Source: Flavobacterium gillisiae (GTDB taxonomy: Bacteria > Bacteroidota > Bacteroidia > Flavobacteriales > Flavobacteriaceae). Taken from it: 64,000 bases of DNA. This document shows positions 36,765 to 46,015 of this stretch, piece after piece. The notes under the pieces were generated by a model. The model saw only the letters and a list, made by a program, of their open reading frames with translations. It did no database searches and was not told the origin of the DNA. The position numbers and the translations under genes are program-made. Position 1 is the first letter of the stretch. Each line of letters opens with the position of its first letter. The stretch is taken from the NCBI RefSeq assembly GCF_900107635.1, contig NZ_FNRD01000001.1:434001-498000 (forward strand), written 5' to 3'.

Positions 36765-38597
36765 ATGAATACAAAAATACTTAAACAATCTTTTTTGTTA
36801 GTTGCTGGTTTTTTATTTCAATTGCCCGTGCAAAGTCAAATGTATGTTAGTTCTAATAGTTATGTTTATTCCAGTAATGTAGCTGTTTTTATTAAACAGG
36901 ATTTAGAATTAAATGCTACAAGCAGTAATTTTTATCTTAGAAATGATGCTCAGTTGCTACAAGGGACTTCTGGAACAAGTTCAAATAAAGGACTAGGTAA
37001 CTTGTCTGTGTTTCAAGAAGGGACTACTAATAATTTTCAGTACAATTATTGGTGCTCTCCAGTAGGAGGTAATATAGCCTCAGCTGGGAATTCTCCATTT
37101 GGGATCACCCAACTTAGAGATATTGTCGACTTAACTACTAGTAATGCCCCAACTATTTTGGCAACAAATAATTACAATGGTACAGCCTCACCTTTTGCTA
37201 TTGCGCCTTATTGGATTTGGAAATTACCAGTTACTTCTTTGACAAGTTGGGTTTATGTAGGTGCTGCTTCTACCATAAATGCTGGGGAAGGTTTTACCAT
37301 GAAAGGAACTTCTGGAACTAATACTACAAGTGTAAATGGGATTCAAAACAACCCAGGAAGCAAACAACGTTATGATTTTAGAGGAAAGCCTAATGATGGT
37401 ACTATTTCTATTCCAGTTTTATTTGAGGAATTAATTTTGACAGGAAATCCCTATCCATCAGCAATCGATCTTTCTGCATTTTTGACTGCCGCAACAAATT
37501 CAACGGGTATTGCCTATTTTTGGGAGCAAGACAAAACGGTAAATTCACACTTTATAGCGGACTACAAAGGCGGATATGGTGCTTTTTCGCCAGGTGCGTT
37601 AAATAGTGTAGGCGTCTATGTTCCGGCGACTTTTTATTCATATGATGGATCAGGTAATCAAGGAGTTGTAACAGGAACTGGAGGAAATTATGAAAGACGT
37701 TTTAGTCCAGTAGGGCAGGGTTTTATGATAGAAGGCAGTGCCAATGGCGCAGTTGAAATGAAAAACAGCTACAGAGTATTTGTCAAAGAAGGTGCTGCAA
37801 ATTATTCACAGTTTGAAAAAAACACGAGCCAGAGCAAAACGAATAAAACAAGTGCACAATTGGCATCGATAGCTTCTGTTTCTGGGTATGATTATTCTAA
37901 AGTAAGTGTGGATCCAACGCCGCAAATCAGATTAAATACCTTACTTAATAGTCAAGGAGTTCGTCAACTTGCTTTGGCATTTATTCCAGAAGCAACTGAC
38001 GGCGTTGATCATGCAATGGATGCCTTGTCAACTAGTGATGATTCTCCTGCAGATGTTTATTTTGTTATGAATGACAATGAATATGTTATTAACGCTTTAA
38101 GTTTTGATATCGACAAGAAAATTGCAATCGGGTTTAGGAACACTGCTGAGGCAAATTATAAAATTACTGTAAATAAAGTTCTTAATTTTACTGGGGCTGA
38201 AAATATTTACTTACATAACAAAACTGCGGATACTTATCATGATATTAAAAACAGTTTCTACGATTTAACATTAGCCGCAGGAGTTAATAATACTCAATTT
38301 GAAATCACTTTTAAGAAAGGAGTAACATTAGGAATTGATTCTCAGGAAAGTAAAAGTTTTATAATGTACCAAAATAATACCACTAAAAATTTAACTATTA
38401 ATAATCCAAAACAAAAAGAGTTAGTTGCCTGTAATCTATATGATATAGTAGGGAAGTTGATTTTTGCTAAAAAAGATTTAGGTTCTAATATTGATTACAG
38501 CTTTTCAACAGCTGGATTAAGTGATGGGATCTATATAGTTAAGTTAAGTACTACAGAGGATACTGACATCGGTCAGAAAGTAATTATCAAAAATTAA
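36765..38597 (+). CDS. T9SS-exported surface protein
   Basis: 610 residues. A signal peptide (KQSFLLVAGFLFQLPVQSQ) precedes a beta-rich body. QYNYWCSPVGG (about 87-97), RYDFRGKPNDGTI (about 204-216), LILTGNPYPSAIDLSAF and VGQGFMIEGSANGAVEMKN all have counterparts in the C-terminal third of the 1988-residue protein encoded in the opposite direction. The last 75 residues (ACNLYDIVGKLIFAKKDLGS to GQKVIIKN) are a type A T9SS sorting domain. It is probably cell-surface exposed. The ligand is unknown. Confidence 0.85.
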   Translation: MNTKILKQSFLLVAGFLFQLPVQSQMYVSSNSYVYSSNVAVFIKQDLELNATSSNFYLRNDAQLLQGTSGTSSNKGLGNLSVFQEGTTNNFQYNYWCSPVGGNIASAGNSPFGITQLRDIVDLTTSNAPTILATNNYNGTASPFAIAPYWIWKLPVTSLTSWVYVGAASTINAGEGFTMKGTSGTNTTSVNGIQNNPGSKQRYDFRGKPNDGTISIPVLFEELILTGNPYPSAIDLSAFLTAATNSTGIAYFWEQDKTVNSHFIADYKGGYGAFSPGALNSVGVYVPATFYSYDGSGNQGVVTGTGGNYERRFSPVGQGFMIEGSANGAVEMKNSYRVFVKEGAANYSQFEKNTSQSKTNKTSAQLASIASVSGYDYSKVSVDPTPQIRLNTLLNSQGVRQLALAFIPEATDGVDHAMDALSTSDDSPADVYFVMNDNEYVINALSFDIDKKIAIGFRNTAEANYKITVNKVLNFTGAENIYLHNKTADTYHDIKNSFYDLTLAAGVNNTQFEITFKKGVTLGIDSQESKSFIMYQNNTTKNLTINNPKQKELVACNLYDIVGKLIFAKKDLGSNIDYSFSTAGLSDGIYIVKLSTTEDTDIGQKVIIKN

Positions 38598-38634
38598 TTT
38601 TTAAGACGTGAAATTCAAATGCAATCGGTAACGG

Positions 38635-38667
38635 TTGTATTTTTATTACATTTAAATTTTACCTTTG
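38635..38667 (+). promoter_or_regulatory. Promoter of the PLP enzyme gene
   Basis: TTG (38635-38637), a 22-base spacer and TACCTTTG (38660-38667) match the Bacteroidota promoter consensus. The TTG start codon follows 16 bases later, so the 5' leader is very short. Confidence 0.7.
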
Positions 38668-38683
38668 TGAAAAATTATTCGGT

Positions 38684-39589
38684 TTGAATCAAAAACTCAT
38701 TATAAAATTCCCAAATGCGATTTCGGTGACTATCAAACGTGAAGATTTGATTCATCCTTTCGTTTCAGGGAATAAGTTTAGAAAGCTGAAGTATAATTTG
38801 CTTCAGGCAAAAGAGGAAAATCAGGAAACGCTGCTGACTTTTGGCGGAGCCTATTCTAATCATATTGCCGCAGTTGCGTTTGCTGGAAAAGAAAATGGAT
38901 TTAAAACCATCGGGATTATTCGAGGTGATGAATTACGGGACAAAATAGCAACTAATCCAACCTTGCAATTTGCCCAAAACTGTGGTATGCAATTCGAATT
39001 TATATCAAGAGAAGAATACCGATTAAAAAACGAAATTCCATTTATAGAAAACTTAAAACAGCAACACGGTGATTTTTACCTTATCCCAGAGGGCGGTACA
39101 AATGAATTAGCCATAAAAGGTTGCAAGGAAATTCTAACCAAAGAAGACGAACAGTTTAATTACATCTGTTGTGCAGTGGGAACGGGGGGGACTATTTCTG
39201 GAATTATTAATAGTGTTTTGCCTCATCAAAAAGTTTTAGGATTTCCGGCTTTAAAAGGTGATTTTTTAAAAGATGAAATTCGTAGTTTTGTAAACAACGA
39301 TTGTGATAAAAATTGGGAGCTGATAACGGAGTACCATTTTGGCGGATACGGTAAAGTGAATCAAGATTTAATTACTTTTATCAATCAGTTTTATAAAAAC
39401 AATACTATTCCATTAGATCCTATTTATACTGGAAAGATGGTTTTTGGCGTTATAACAATGATAACTGCCAATTATTTTCCTGCTGAATCAAAAATTCTTC
39501 TAATTCATACAGGAGGAATTCAGGGAATCGAAGGAATGAATGCAAAATTAAAAAGTAAACAATTACCCTTAATAGATACCTATGTTTAA
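38684..39589 (+). CDS. ACC deaminase/D-cysteine desulfhydrase family PLP enzyme
   Basis: 301 residues from a TTG start; no earlier in-frame ATG gives a sensible protein. VSGNKFRKLKYNL (about 28-40) carries the PLP lysine, FGGAYSNHIAAVA (about 53-65) the serine/asparagine/histidine motif, and CAVGTGGTISGII (about 162-174) the phosphate loop. This fold-type II family includes ACC deaminase and D-cysteine desulfhydrase; which reaction is run here cannot be decided. It overlaps the following gene by 8 bases, so the two are cotranscribed. Confidence 0.85.
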   Translation: MNQKLIIKFPNAISVTIKREDLIHPFVSGNKFRKLKYNLLQAKEENQETLLTFGGAYSNHIAAVAFAGKENGFKTIGIIRGDELRDKIATNPTLQFAQNCGMQFEFISREEYRLKNEIPFIENLKQQHGDFYLIPEGGTNELAIKGCKEILTKEDEQFNYICCAVGTGGTISGIINSVLPHQKVLGFPALKGDFLKDEIRSFVNNDCDKNWELITEYHFGGYGKVNQDLITFINQFYKNNTIPLDPIYTGKMVFGVITMITANYFPAESKILLIHTGGIQGIEGMNAKLKSKQLPLIDTYV

Positions 39590-40463
39590 AAAAATCCTAC
39601 TTATACTTACGCTATTTACTTTATTGAGTTGTAATGTAACAAAGCCTGTGATAGTAACAAAAAAAGCAACGCCTACAAGTTCAAAAAAAGTGGTAGCTCG
39701 TTCTGGCAAGAAAACAAATGTAGTCAAGCCAACGCTGAAAAAATCGTCAACACAAGAACAAGCTGAAGAAGAGAATGAAGTAATTGAATCAACCTCAGTA
39801 ACCTATGTTGGAACTGATGTAATCGGCAAGTATATTTCTCAGTATAAAGATATTGCCATGAGTAATATGAGAATTTACGGGATTCCAGCAAGTATTATTT
39901 TAGCTCAAGGAATATTAGAGTCAGGAGCAGGAAGAGGTGATTTATGCATTAGAGCCAACAATCATTTTGGAATAAAATGCCATGAGGGTTGGACAGGAGA
40001 ATCGGTCAGACATGATGATGATTCCAGTCAGGAATGTTTTAGAAAATATGATGAGCCTGCAGAGTCGTTTAATGATCACGCCTTGTTTTTGACGGGTAGA
40101 AGCAGATATTCTAGTTTATTCAATTTGGCAAAAGAAGATTATAAAGGGTGGGCAAGAGGACTTAGAAGAGCAGGTTACGCCACAGATCCTAAATACCCAG
40201 ACAAGTTAATATCGTATATCGAGCGTTACAATTTGGGACAATATGATGCCCTCGTTATGGGTAGAGACTATACTCCATTTGAAAAACAAGATACAAGAAT
40301 AGCAGCTTTAGACAGCCAGAACAGGTCTCTATATGAAGTCCAAAAAGGAGATACTTTATATTCAATCTCAAAAAAATATAATTTATTGGTGACTGATTTA
40401 AAGCAAATCAATAACCTATCAGCAAACACCATTTCTATTGGTCAAAAATTGATAGTGAAATAG
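39582..40463 (+). CDS. Glucosaminidase with C-terminal LysM domain (lipoprotein)
   Basis: 293 residues. MFKKILLILTLFTLLSC is a lipoprotein signal. A lysine/threonine-rich linker leads to the glucosaminidase domain (about 80-215): PASIILAQGILESGAGRGDL with the catalytic glutamate in ILESG, then NNHFGIKCHEGWTGE. A LysM peptidoglycan-binding domain (YEVQKGDTLYSISKKYNLLV, about 246-290) closes the protein. It should hydrolyse glycan strands of peptidoglycan in the periplasm. It is coupled to the upstream PLP enzyme by overlap, but no shared pathway is evident. Confidence 0.92.
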   Translation: MFKKILLILTLFTLLSCNVTKPVIVTKKATPTSSKKVVARSGKKTNVVKPTLKKSSTQEQAEEENEVIESTSVTYVGTDVIGKYISQYKDIAMSNMRIYGIPASIILAQGILESGAGRGDLCIRANNHFGIKCHEGWTGESVRHDDDSSQECFRKYDEPAESFNDHALFLTGRSRYSSLFNLAKEDYKGWARGLRRAGYATDPKYPDKLISYIERYNLGQYDALVMGRDYTPFEKQDTRIAALDSQNRSLYEVQKGDTLYSISKKYNLLVTDLKQINNLSANTISIGQKLIVK

Positions 40464-40516
40464 TAGAAGTTTAGAATAGAAAATAGCATATCGTAAATAA
40501 AACATCCAAAATATAC

Positions 40517-41803
40517 ATGTTATATAAAAGAAGTAGTCAGCTTTTTGCTGAAGCAGAAAAGGTAATTCCAGGAGGAGTAAATTCGCCAGTAAGAGCGTTC
40601 AAAGCAGTAGGGGGAACTCCAATTTTTGTTAAAAGTGCCAAGGGTGCATATATGTACGACGAAGATGGAAATCGTTTAATTGATTATATTAATTCTTGGG
40701 GACCTATGATTTTAGGTCATGCTTTTGAACCGGTGGTTCAAGCAGTAATCGAGAAAGCCAAGTTAGGAACTTCGTTTGGTATGCCAACGGAATTAGAGAC
40801 GCAAATTGCCGCTTTGGCTGTGTCTATGGTGCCTAATATTGATAAAATTAGGTTCGTAAATTCAGGTACTGAAGCTTGTATGAGCGCGGTACGTTTAGCT
40901 CGTGGATTTACTAAAAGAGATAAAATTATAAAATTTGCAGGTTGTTATCACGGTCATTCTGATTCTTTTTTGATTCAGGCAGGAAGTGGAGCCGTAACTT
41001 TTGGTTCGCCTAATAGTCCTGGAGTAACTGCCGGGACAGCTAAAGATACGTTATTGGCTAAGTTCAATGATTTAGAAAATGTAAAGACTCTAATTGAGGC
41101 CAATAAAAATGAAATTGCTGCTATAATAGTGGAACCGGTTGCAGGAAACATGGGTTGTATTCCGCCAAACAAAGGTTTTTTAGAGGGCTTGCGCCAATTT
41201 TGTACGGATAACGGCATTCTACTTATTTTTGATGAGGTGATGACCGGATTTCGATTGGCTCGTGGTGGTGTTCAGGAATTGTTTAATGTTGATGCAGATA
41301 TTGTTTGTTTTGGAAAAGTAATAGGTGGAGGTTTACCTGTAGGTGCTTTTGCTGCTCGTGAAGAAATAATGAATTATCTCGCACCACTTGGTCCCGTTTA
41401 CCAAGCAGGAACCTTATCAGGAAATCCATTGGCTATGGCTGCAGGATTAGCCATGCTGCAAACGCTAAATAATGATGCTGCTATTTTTGATAGATTAGCA
41501 GAGAAAACAGCCTATTTGCATGCTGGAATTGAAAAAGTATTAAAAGCAAATAATGTTGTATTTACCATCAATAGAATCGGATCGATGATTTCAGTTCATT
41601 TTGATGCGACTCCCGTAGTTGATTTTAAAACTGCAGCAAATGGAGACAATGAAACGTTTAAAAAATTCTTTCATGGATTATTGCAAGAAGGAATTTATAT
41701 TGCGCCATCAGCTTATGAAACTTGGTTTATTACGGATGCACTTACTTATGAAGATCTGGATTTCACGATTCAGGCCATTGATAAAGTTTCTAAAACTTTT
41801 TAG
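40517..41803 (+). CDS. hemL: Glutamate-1-semialdehyde 2,1-aminomutase
   Basis: 428 residues, normal length. The N-terminus [20 protein letters not shown] is diagnostic. Further motifs are [18 protein letters not shown] (about 114-131), [21 protein letters not shown], and [10 protein letters not shown] followed by [14 protein letters not shown], where K is the PLP lysine. It makes 5-aminolevulinate in the C5 route of heme synthesis. Heme demand from the cytochromes and NO reductase fits, but hemL is a housekeeping gene. A strong terminator follows. Confidence 0.97.
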   Translation: MLYKRSSQLFAEAEKVIPGGVNSPVRAFKAVGGTPIFVKSAKGAYMYDEDGNRLIDYINSWGPMILGHAFEPVVQAVIEKAKLGTSFGMPTELETQIAALAVSMVPNIDKIRFVNSGTEACMSAVRLARGFTKRDKIIKFAGCYHGHSDSFLIQAGSGAVTFGSPNSPGVTAGTAKDTLLAKFNDLENVKTLIEANKNEIAAIIVEPVAGNMGCIPPNKGFLEGLRQFCTDNGILLIFDEVMTGFRLARGGVQELFNVDADIVCFGKVIGGGLPVGAFAAREEIMNYLAPLGPVYQAGTLSGNPLAMAAGLAMLQTLNNDAAIFDRLAEKTAYLHAGIEKVLKANNVVFTINRIGSMISVHFDATPVVDFKTAANGDNETFKKFFHGLLQEGIYIAPSAYETWFITDALTYEDLDFTIQAIDKVSKTF

Positions 41804-41810
41804 ATTAAGT

Positions 41811-41842
41811 AAAAAACTTCCGGCTTTCACCGGAAGTTTTTT
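41811..41842. terminator. Bidirectional terminator between hemL and a convergent gene
   Basis: AAAAAACTTCCGG and CCGGAAGTTTTTT form a hairpin flanked by A and T runs, directly before the stop codon of the convergent gene at 41843. Confidence 0.85.
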
Positions 41843-42298
41843 TTATTTCTGCATTTCTTTTTTGGTATCCATTTTATCACCCATTTTTTTGTGCATTCTG
41901 TGTGCCCCTCGTTTGTGGTGTTTTCCTTTCATGGCGTCCCATTTTGCAAATTGATCAGCAGATAAAATACTTTTCATTTTGGTTTTCATAGCAATCTGCT
42001 CGTCTAGCATTTTGTTTTTTCTAGCAAAACGCTCGTCTGTTGTTGGTTTTGTCTTGTTGTCTTTTCTGTCTTTCATCATCGCTTCTCGTTTCGCACTTTT
42101 TTCAGCAATGATGCTTTTCATTTGGTCTTGCTGTTTTGCGTTTAAGTCTAGCTCTAATGTCATTTTCTTTAACATCAACTCATTTTGTTGTTTTGGAGTG
42201 AATTTTTCCACTTCAGCTCTCTTCGGCATATCTTTTTTGTCTTGTGCAAAATTCGCTATGCTAACTGCTAATAAAGCAGCGATAAATAATTTTTTCAT
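41843..42298 (-). CDS. Small exported charged protein (Spy/CpxP- or DUF4890-like)
   Basis: I start at 42298 (MKKLFIAALLAVSIANFAQD), a clear signal peptide, giving 151 residues. The rest is helical and very rich in lysine and methionine: RAEVEKFTPKQQNELMLKKM, LDLNAKQQDQMKSIIAEKSA and SILSADQFAKWDAMKGKH. The L-x-L-(T/N)-x-x-Q-x-x-x-(M/I) spacing with a second L-S-x-x-Q half recalls LTXXQ/Spy-type periplasmic proteins. A histidine-rich end (KHHKRGAHRMHKKMG) could bind metal. Function is inferred only. Confidence 0.65.
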   Translation of the reverse strand: MKKLFIAALLAVSIANFAQDKKDMPKRAEVEKFTPKQQNELMLKKMTLELDLNAKQQDQMKSIIAEKSAKREAMMKDRKDNKTKPTTDERFARKNKMLDEQIAMKTKMKSILSADQFAKWDAMKGKHHKRGAHRMHKKMGDKMDTKKEMQK

Positions 42299-42412
42299 TG
42301 TACTTGTTTTAAAGTTATAGGGATAAGACACTAATGTTTCCTTAAGGTTTAACCGTTAACAAAAGTTTAGTAATAAGGTGATATTTGTCACATAAAATTG
42401 AAAAGTGAAGGC

Positions 42413-42420
42413 TATCTTTG
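42413..42420 (+). promoter_or_regulatory. Bacteroidota -7 box at the head of the copper-like cluster
   Basis: TATCTTTG fits TAnnTTTG. The nearest TTG upstream (42385) is 25 bases away, slightly long. If used, transcription would begin near the GTG start at 42425, making this gene nearly leaderless. Confidence 0.45.
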
Positions 42421-42424
42421 CAAA

Positions 42425-42799
42425 GTGAAAAAATATGCAGTCATAATTCTTTTAGTTTTGTTTCTAAAACCAATTCTTCCGGTTATAGACTACGCTGTCA
42501 ATTATGAGTATATCTCAAAAGTACTTTGTATCAATAAGGCTAAGCCAGAATTGAAGTGCAACGGGAAGTGTCATTTGATGCAAGAATTAGCAAAAGCTTC
42601 AGATGATGACAAACCGATTTCTTCTGATAAAAAGCAAAGCTCAAATTCCTTTGTAGATCTTTTTGTTACAGAGGCAGATTCTTTTAACTTTCTATTTTTT
42701 CAAAAATCCACTACTCAAGAATTAAATTCTAGTTATGCTAATTTGTATTCACATTTAGATAGCTATGTTATTTTTCATCCCCCTATTTTTATTTCTTAA
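42425..42799 (+). CDS. Small membrane-anchored protein with CNGKCH motif
   Basis: I use the GTG at 42425 (VKKYAVIILLVLFLKPILPV), because an upstream ATG at 42398 lies before the predicted promoter box. That gives 124 residues: one signal or anchor helix, then VLCINKAKPELKCNGKCHLM (C35, C45, C49, H50) and a polar tail. I recall similar short proteins with a C-x9-C-x3-C-H motif beside metal genes in Bacteroidota, but could not check. Metal, possibly copper, binding is inferred. It heads the MbnP/MbnH-like cluster. Confidence 0.6.
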   Translation: MKKYAVIILLVLFLKPILPVIDYAVNYEYISKVLCINKAKPELKCNGKCHLMQELAKASDDDKPISSDKKQSSNSFVDLFVTEADSFNFLFFQKSTTQELNSSYANLYSHLDSYVIFHPPIFIS

Positions 42800-42902
42800 T
42801 ATACCGTTTTTTATGTGTTTTATTCCCTTTGGCGAAAGCCTATGAGGAAGTCTGTTGACGCATCTTATTGAAAAAATATAAAAAGAAATTACAATTATAA
42901 AA

Positions 42903-43700
42903 ATGAAAAACATACTATATAAAGCCTTAGCTGTATTAGCTTTGAGCACTACATTTACTGCATGTTCTAATGATGAAGAAACAATTTCAGGAACAGGAAC
43001 ATTAGCTTTAGAATTTGATAACTCTTTCAACGGAAACGATTTAATTTTGGAGACACAAACAAACACAACTGCTAGTAATGAAGTCCTTAAAATCACATCC
43101 ATAAAATACATTATTAGTAATATTGTTTTGACTAAGGAAGACGGAACTACATATACTTACCCAAAAAGTGAAAGCTATTTTATTGTAGATGAAGCAACGG
43201 CAGCAAGTCATGTTATTGACTTATTAAATGTACCAGCGGCTAACTATACTAAAGTAACTTTTGGTGTTGGAGTAGATAAAGACCAATGGAGTGCCGGGGC
43301 AGATGGTCAAGGAGATTTCTTAGCTACAGCACAAACAGCAGGAATGATGTGGAGTTGGTCAGCAGGATACAAATTTGTGGCTTTTGAAGGGACTTTTACA
43401 TCGAGTACCGTAACAACTGCAGTACCGTTTAAAGTACATACTGGACAAACGGGAACGGACTATAACTACACAACAGTTAGTCTTGATTTACAGACAAAAG
43501 CTTTAGTGAGAACTACTGTAACACCTCAAATTCACATTATTACTGATTTATCTAAAGTATTAAACAGTACAAATGTGATCAAACTTTCTGATAATAATGC
43601 TAGCGGAACTGGAGCAAATATTATGGGTGGAACTAATTTGCCTTTAATCACTCAAAACGTTTCGACTATGTTTTCAGTAGACCACGTTCACAACGATTAA
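42903..43700 (+). CDS. MbnP-like copper-binding lipoprotein
   Basis: 265 residues. MKNILYKALAVLALSTTFTA then C21 is a lipoprotein signal. Domain motifs are EVLKITSIKYIISNIVLTKE (60-79), KVTFGVGVDKDQW (117-129) and MMWSWSAGYKFVAFEG (148-163), ending in histidines HVHND. This fits the MbnP family, periplasmic proteins that bind copper and, in the characterised methanotroph example, carry a tryptophan converted to kynurenine by the partner MbnH. W129, W150 and W152 are candidate residues here. The partner-like diheme protein is the next gene. Confidence 0.75.
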   Translation: MKNILYKALAVLALSTTFTACSNDEETISGTGTLALEFDNSFNGNDLILETQTNTTASNEVLKITSIKYIISNIVLTKEDGTTYTYPKSESYFIVDEATAASHVIDLLNVPAANYTKVTFGVGVDKDQWSAGADGQGDFLATAQTAGMMWSWSAGYKFVAFEGTFTSSTVTTAVPFKVHTGQTGTDYNYTTVSLDLQTKALVRTTVTPQIHIITDLSKVLNSTNVIKLSDNNASGTGANIMGGTNLPLITQNVSTMFSVDHVHND

Positions 43701-43708
43701 TTTCATTT

Positions 43709-43806
43709 TTAGGAGCACAAGAGTGGTATTTTAAACAAGTTCAGTCCCGTTTTTCGCTGTATCTTTTTTTAAAAATAAAAAAAGGATGCCGCTGCAACCG
43801 GGGCTA
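43709..43806. repeat. Intergenic hairpin repeat, copy D
   Basis: TTAGGAGC at the left and GATGCCGCTGCAACCGGGGC then TA at the right match the ends of the element at 2616-2762. The middle hairpin is short (ATCTTTTTTT/AAAAAAAGGAT). It separates the MbnP-like and MbnH-like genes. Confidence 0.6.
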
Positions 43807-43843
43807 GTCTACAACTTTTGTGCTTCTTTCAAAAATCCAAACC

Positions 43844-44881
43844 ATGAAAATAAAACATTTTCTTTGGCTACTCTTTCCCGTAGTATTAAGTTGCTCTGAT
43901 CAGGATGATGACTATGTGAATCTACCATTAGATTTCTCTGTGCCTTCTAATTTTCCAGATTTAGCGTATGATATTACCACAAATCCTCCAACAGAAAAAG
44001 GATTTGAACTGGGTAAAAAACTATTTTATGATGGTCGTTTAGCTTCGGACGGGCTGGTGTCTTGTGGGTTTTGTCACTTACAGGAAAATGCCTTCACCCA
44101 TCACGGACACACCGTAAGTCACGGTGTGAATGATGCTCAGGGAACTAGAAATGCTCCTGCTATTCAGAACATGGCTTTTCAGCGCGTTTTTATGTATGAC
44201 GGTGCTTCCTCTCATTTAGATCTGCAACCCATCATTCCTTTGACAAGCGAAATTGAAATGAATGGCGATTTAAATGCCATTCTGGCCATGATGAAGGCTG
44301 ATAAAACCTATCGTGATTTGTTTAAAGCCTCTTTTACCGATGGAACTGTTTCTGTCGAGAACATGCTCAAAGCACTTTCGCAATTTATGGTCATGCTGAC
44401 TTCTTCGAATTCAAAATTCGATTATTACAGACGCAATGAATCAGGAGGTACGCTTACTAGTGAAGAAACAGCGGGTTATACCGTTTTTAAAACCAAATGT
44501 GCTTCTTGTCATGCAACAGATCTAATGACTGATGATGCTTTTAGAAACAACGGATTAGCCATAAACCCATTAATAAATGATGTTGGGCGTTACCGCGTTA
44601 CTGAACTAGCCGAAGATTATTACAAATTCAAAGTACCTAGTTTGCGTAATGTAGAAGTAACTGCGCCGTACATGCACGATGGTCGTTTTGGAACCCTAGA
44701 AGCAGTGCTTAATCACTACAGTTCTGGAATTGTTGATTCGCCTACATTAGATCCTATTTTAAAACAAAATACAAAACTCGGAATCACACTTTCCGAAACC
44801 GAAAAAACACAGCTAATCGCATTTCTAAAAACATTAACAGACAATCGATATCTTACTGATAAACGATTTTCCGAATTTTAA
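43844..44881 (+). CDS. Diheme cytochrome c peroxidase/MauG family protein (MbnH-like)
   Basis: I start at 43844 (MKIKHFLWLLFPVVLSC), a lipoprotein signal with cysteine 17, giving 345 residues. Two c-type heme sites are present: VSCGFCHLQE (C74, C77, H78) and KCASCHATD (C219, C222, H223). DGRLASDGLVSC, TRNAPAIQNMAF and SLRNVEVTAPYMHDGRFGTL are family motifs. MauG-type enzymes form high-valent diheme iron to oxidise a partner protein. Adjacency to an MbnP-like gene suggests MbnH, but an ordinary cytochrome c peroxidase cannot be excluded. The next gene starts 5 bases after its stop. Confidence 0.82.
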   Translation: MKIKHFLWLLFPVVLSCSDQDDDYVNLPLDFSVPSNFPDLAYDITTNPPTEKGFELGKKLFYDGRLASDGLVSCGFCHLQENAFTHHGHTVSHGVNDAQGTRNAPAIQNMAFQRVFMYDGASSHLDLQPIIPLTSEIEMNGDLNAILAMMKADKTYRDLFKASFTDGTVSVENMLKALSQFMVMLTSSNSKFDYYRRNESGGTLTSEETAGYTVFKTKCASCHATDLMTDDAFRNNGLAINPLINDVGRYRVTELAEDYYKFKVPSLRNVEVTAPYMHDGRFGTLEAVLNHYSSGIVDSPTLDPILKQNTKLGITLSETEKTQLIAFLKTLTDNRYLTDKRFSEF

Positions 44882-44886
44882 ATACC

Positions 44887-45858
44887 ATGAAAAATACAAT
44901 AATAATAAGTCTGCTTGCTTTTTTATCCATTCAGTTGGTGAGCGCTACTCCTATAAAAGATAGCATTTCTAGTTTTACTTTCCAGAAAATGCAACTCGCT
45001 GCGGCCATGGATTTTGACTGCGACGCCTGTGGCTGTTCTGCTAGTGGAGGAAGTATGGGTTTTAGCTCTATGCTGAATAGTAATTTTGTTGGTATTCGCT
45101 ATTTCAATCAAAGTTATTCCAGTAGAGATGGGATTTTTGCTAACTCTCCTTGGATTGATGAGAATTTCAATACGGCTCAAATTTGGACTAAAATACCAGT
45201 TACTGAAAAAATCCAAATTGCAGCTTTGATTCCGTATCATTTTCACAATAGAGAATTGACTACCGGAACAGAGAACATCAGCGGTCTGGGAGATATCACC
45301 GTTATGGCAACGTATTCTGTGTATCAGACACAAAAAGACAGTACTGTTTTTACGCACAATATACAAGTAGGAGGTGGTGTAAAAATGCCAACAGGTAAGT
45401 TTGAAGAAGCGAATAATTTAGGGACTGTAAATCAAAGTTTCCAATTGGGAACCGGTAGTTGGGATTACCTTTTTCTTACCGAATATATGATTAAGAAGAA
45501 AAACTTAGGATTGAATAGTATGCTGAACTACAACATCAAGACCGAGAATTCTAAGAAATACCAGTTTGGTAATCAACTGAATTACGGAAGTACACTGTTC
45601 TATCTTTTAGATTTAAAGACCGTACAGCTGGTTCCGCAAATAGGAATAGCCGGCGAAGTCTATGAAAGTAATAAGCAACACGGCGAAAAAGTACTTAATA
45701 CAGCTGGAGATATTCTGTTTAGTAAGTTTGGTCTAGAAGTAGGTAAAGACAAATTTTCGGTTGGAATTAATGCGATGCTTCCTATTAATCAGAATTTATC
45801 GAGCGGGAATATAGAGGCTAATTACAGATGGAGTGTAAACTTAAATTATACTTTATAG
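44887..45858 (+). CDS. Outer-membrane beta-barrel-like protein with CDACGC motif
   Basis: 323 residues. The signal peptide MKNTIIISLLAFLSIQLVSA is followed by MDFDCDACGCSASGG (C45, C48, C50) and then alternating beta strands: FVGIRYFNQSY, AQIWTKIPVTEKIQIAALIP, HNIQVGGGVKMPTGKFEEAN, ending in WSVNLNYTL with an aromatic outer-membrane-type terminus. It resembles transporter-like barrels of the phenol/MetA type. The N-terminal cysteine cluster suggests metal contact. It is coupled to the diheme gene and followed by a terminator. Confidence 0.65.
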   Translation: MKNTIIISLLAFLSIQLVSATPIKDSISSFTFQKMQLAAAMDFDCDACGCSASGGSMGFSSMLNSNFVGIRYFNQSYSSRDGIFANSPWIDENFNTAQIWTKIPVTEKIQIAALIPYHFHNRELTTGTENISGLGDITVMATYSVYQTQKDSTVFTHNIQVGGGVKMPTGKFEEANNLGTVNQSFQLGTGSWDYLFLTEYMIKKKNLGLNSMLNYNIKTENSKKYQFGNQLNYGSTLFYLLDLKTVQLVPQIGIAGEVYESNKQHGEKVLNTAGDILFSKFGLEVGKDKFSVGINAMLPINQNLSSGNIEANYRWSVNLNYTL

Positions 45859-45884
45859 GCATTGGTGAGATTATAGTTTTCCTG

Positions 45885-45937
45885 AAACAAAAAAGCAATA
45901 ATAGTTCTGTAGAATTAGTATTGCTTTTTTGTTTATA
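45885..45937 (+). terminator. Terminator of the MbnP/MbnH-like cluster
   Basis: AAACAAAAAAGCAATA and TATTGCTTTTTTGTTT form a 16-bp stem, 26 bases after the barrel gene stop. Confidence 0.85.
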
Positions 45938-46015
45938 AGTATCTTTGAATTAGTATTCTAGTGGTACTGTTTTTACTCAACCTCTCTTTTAAGAAGAAGT
46001 ATTATTTTTAATATT

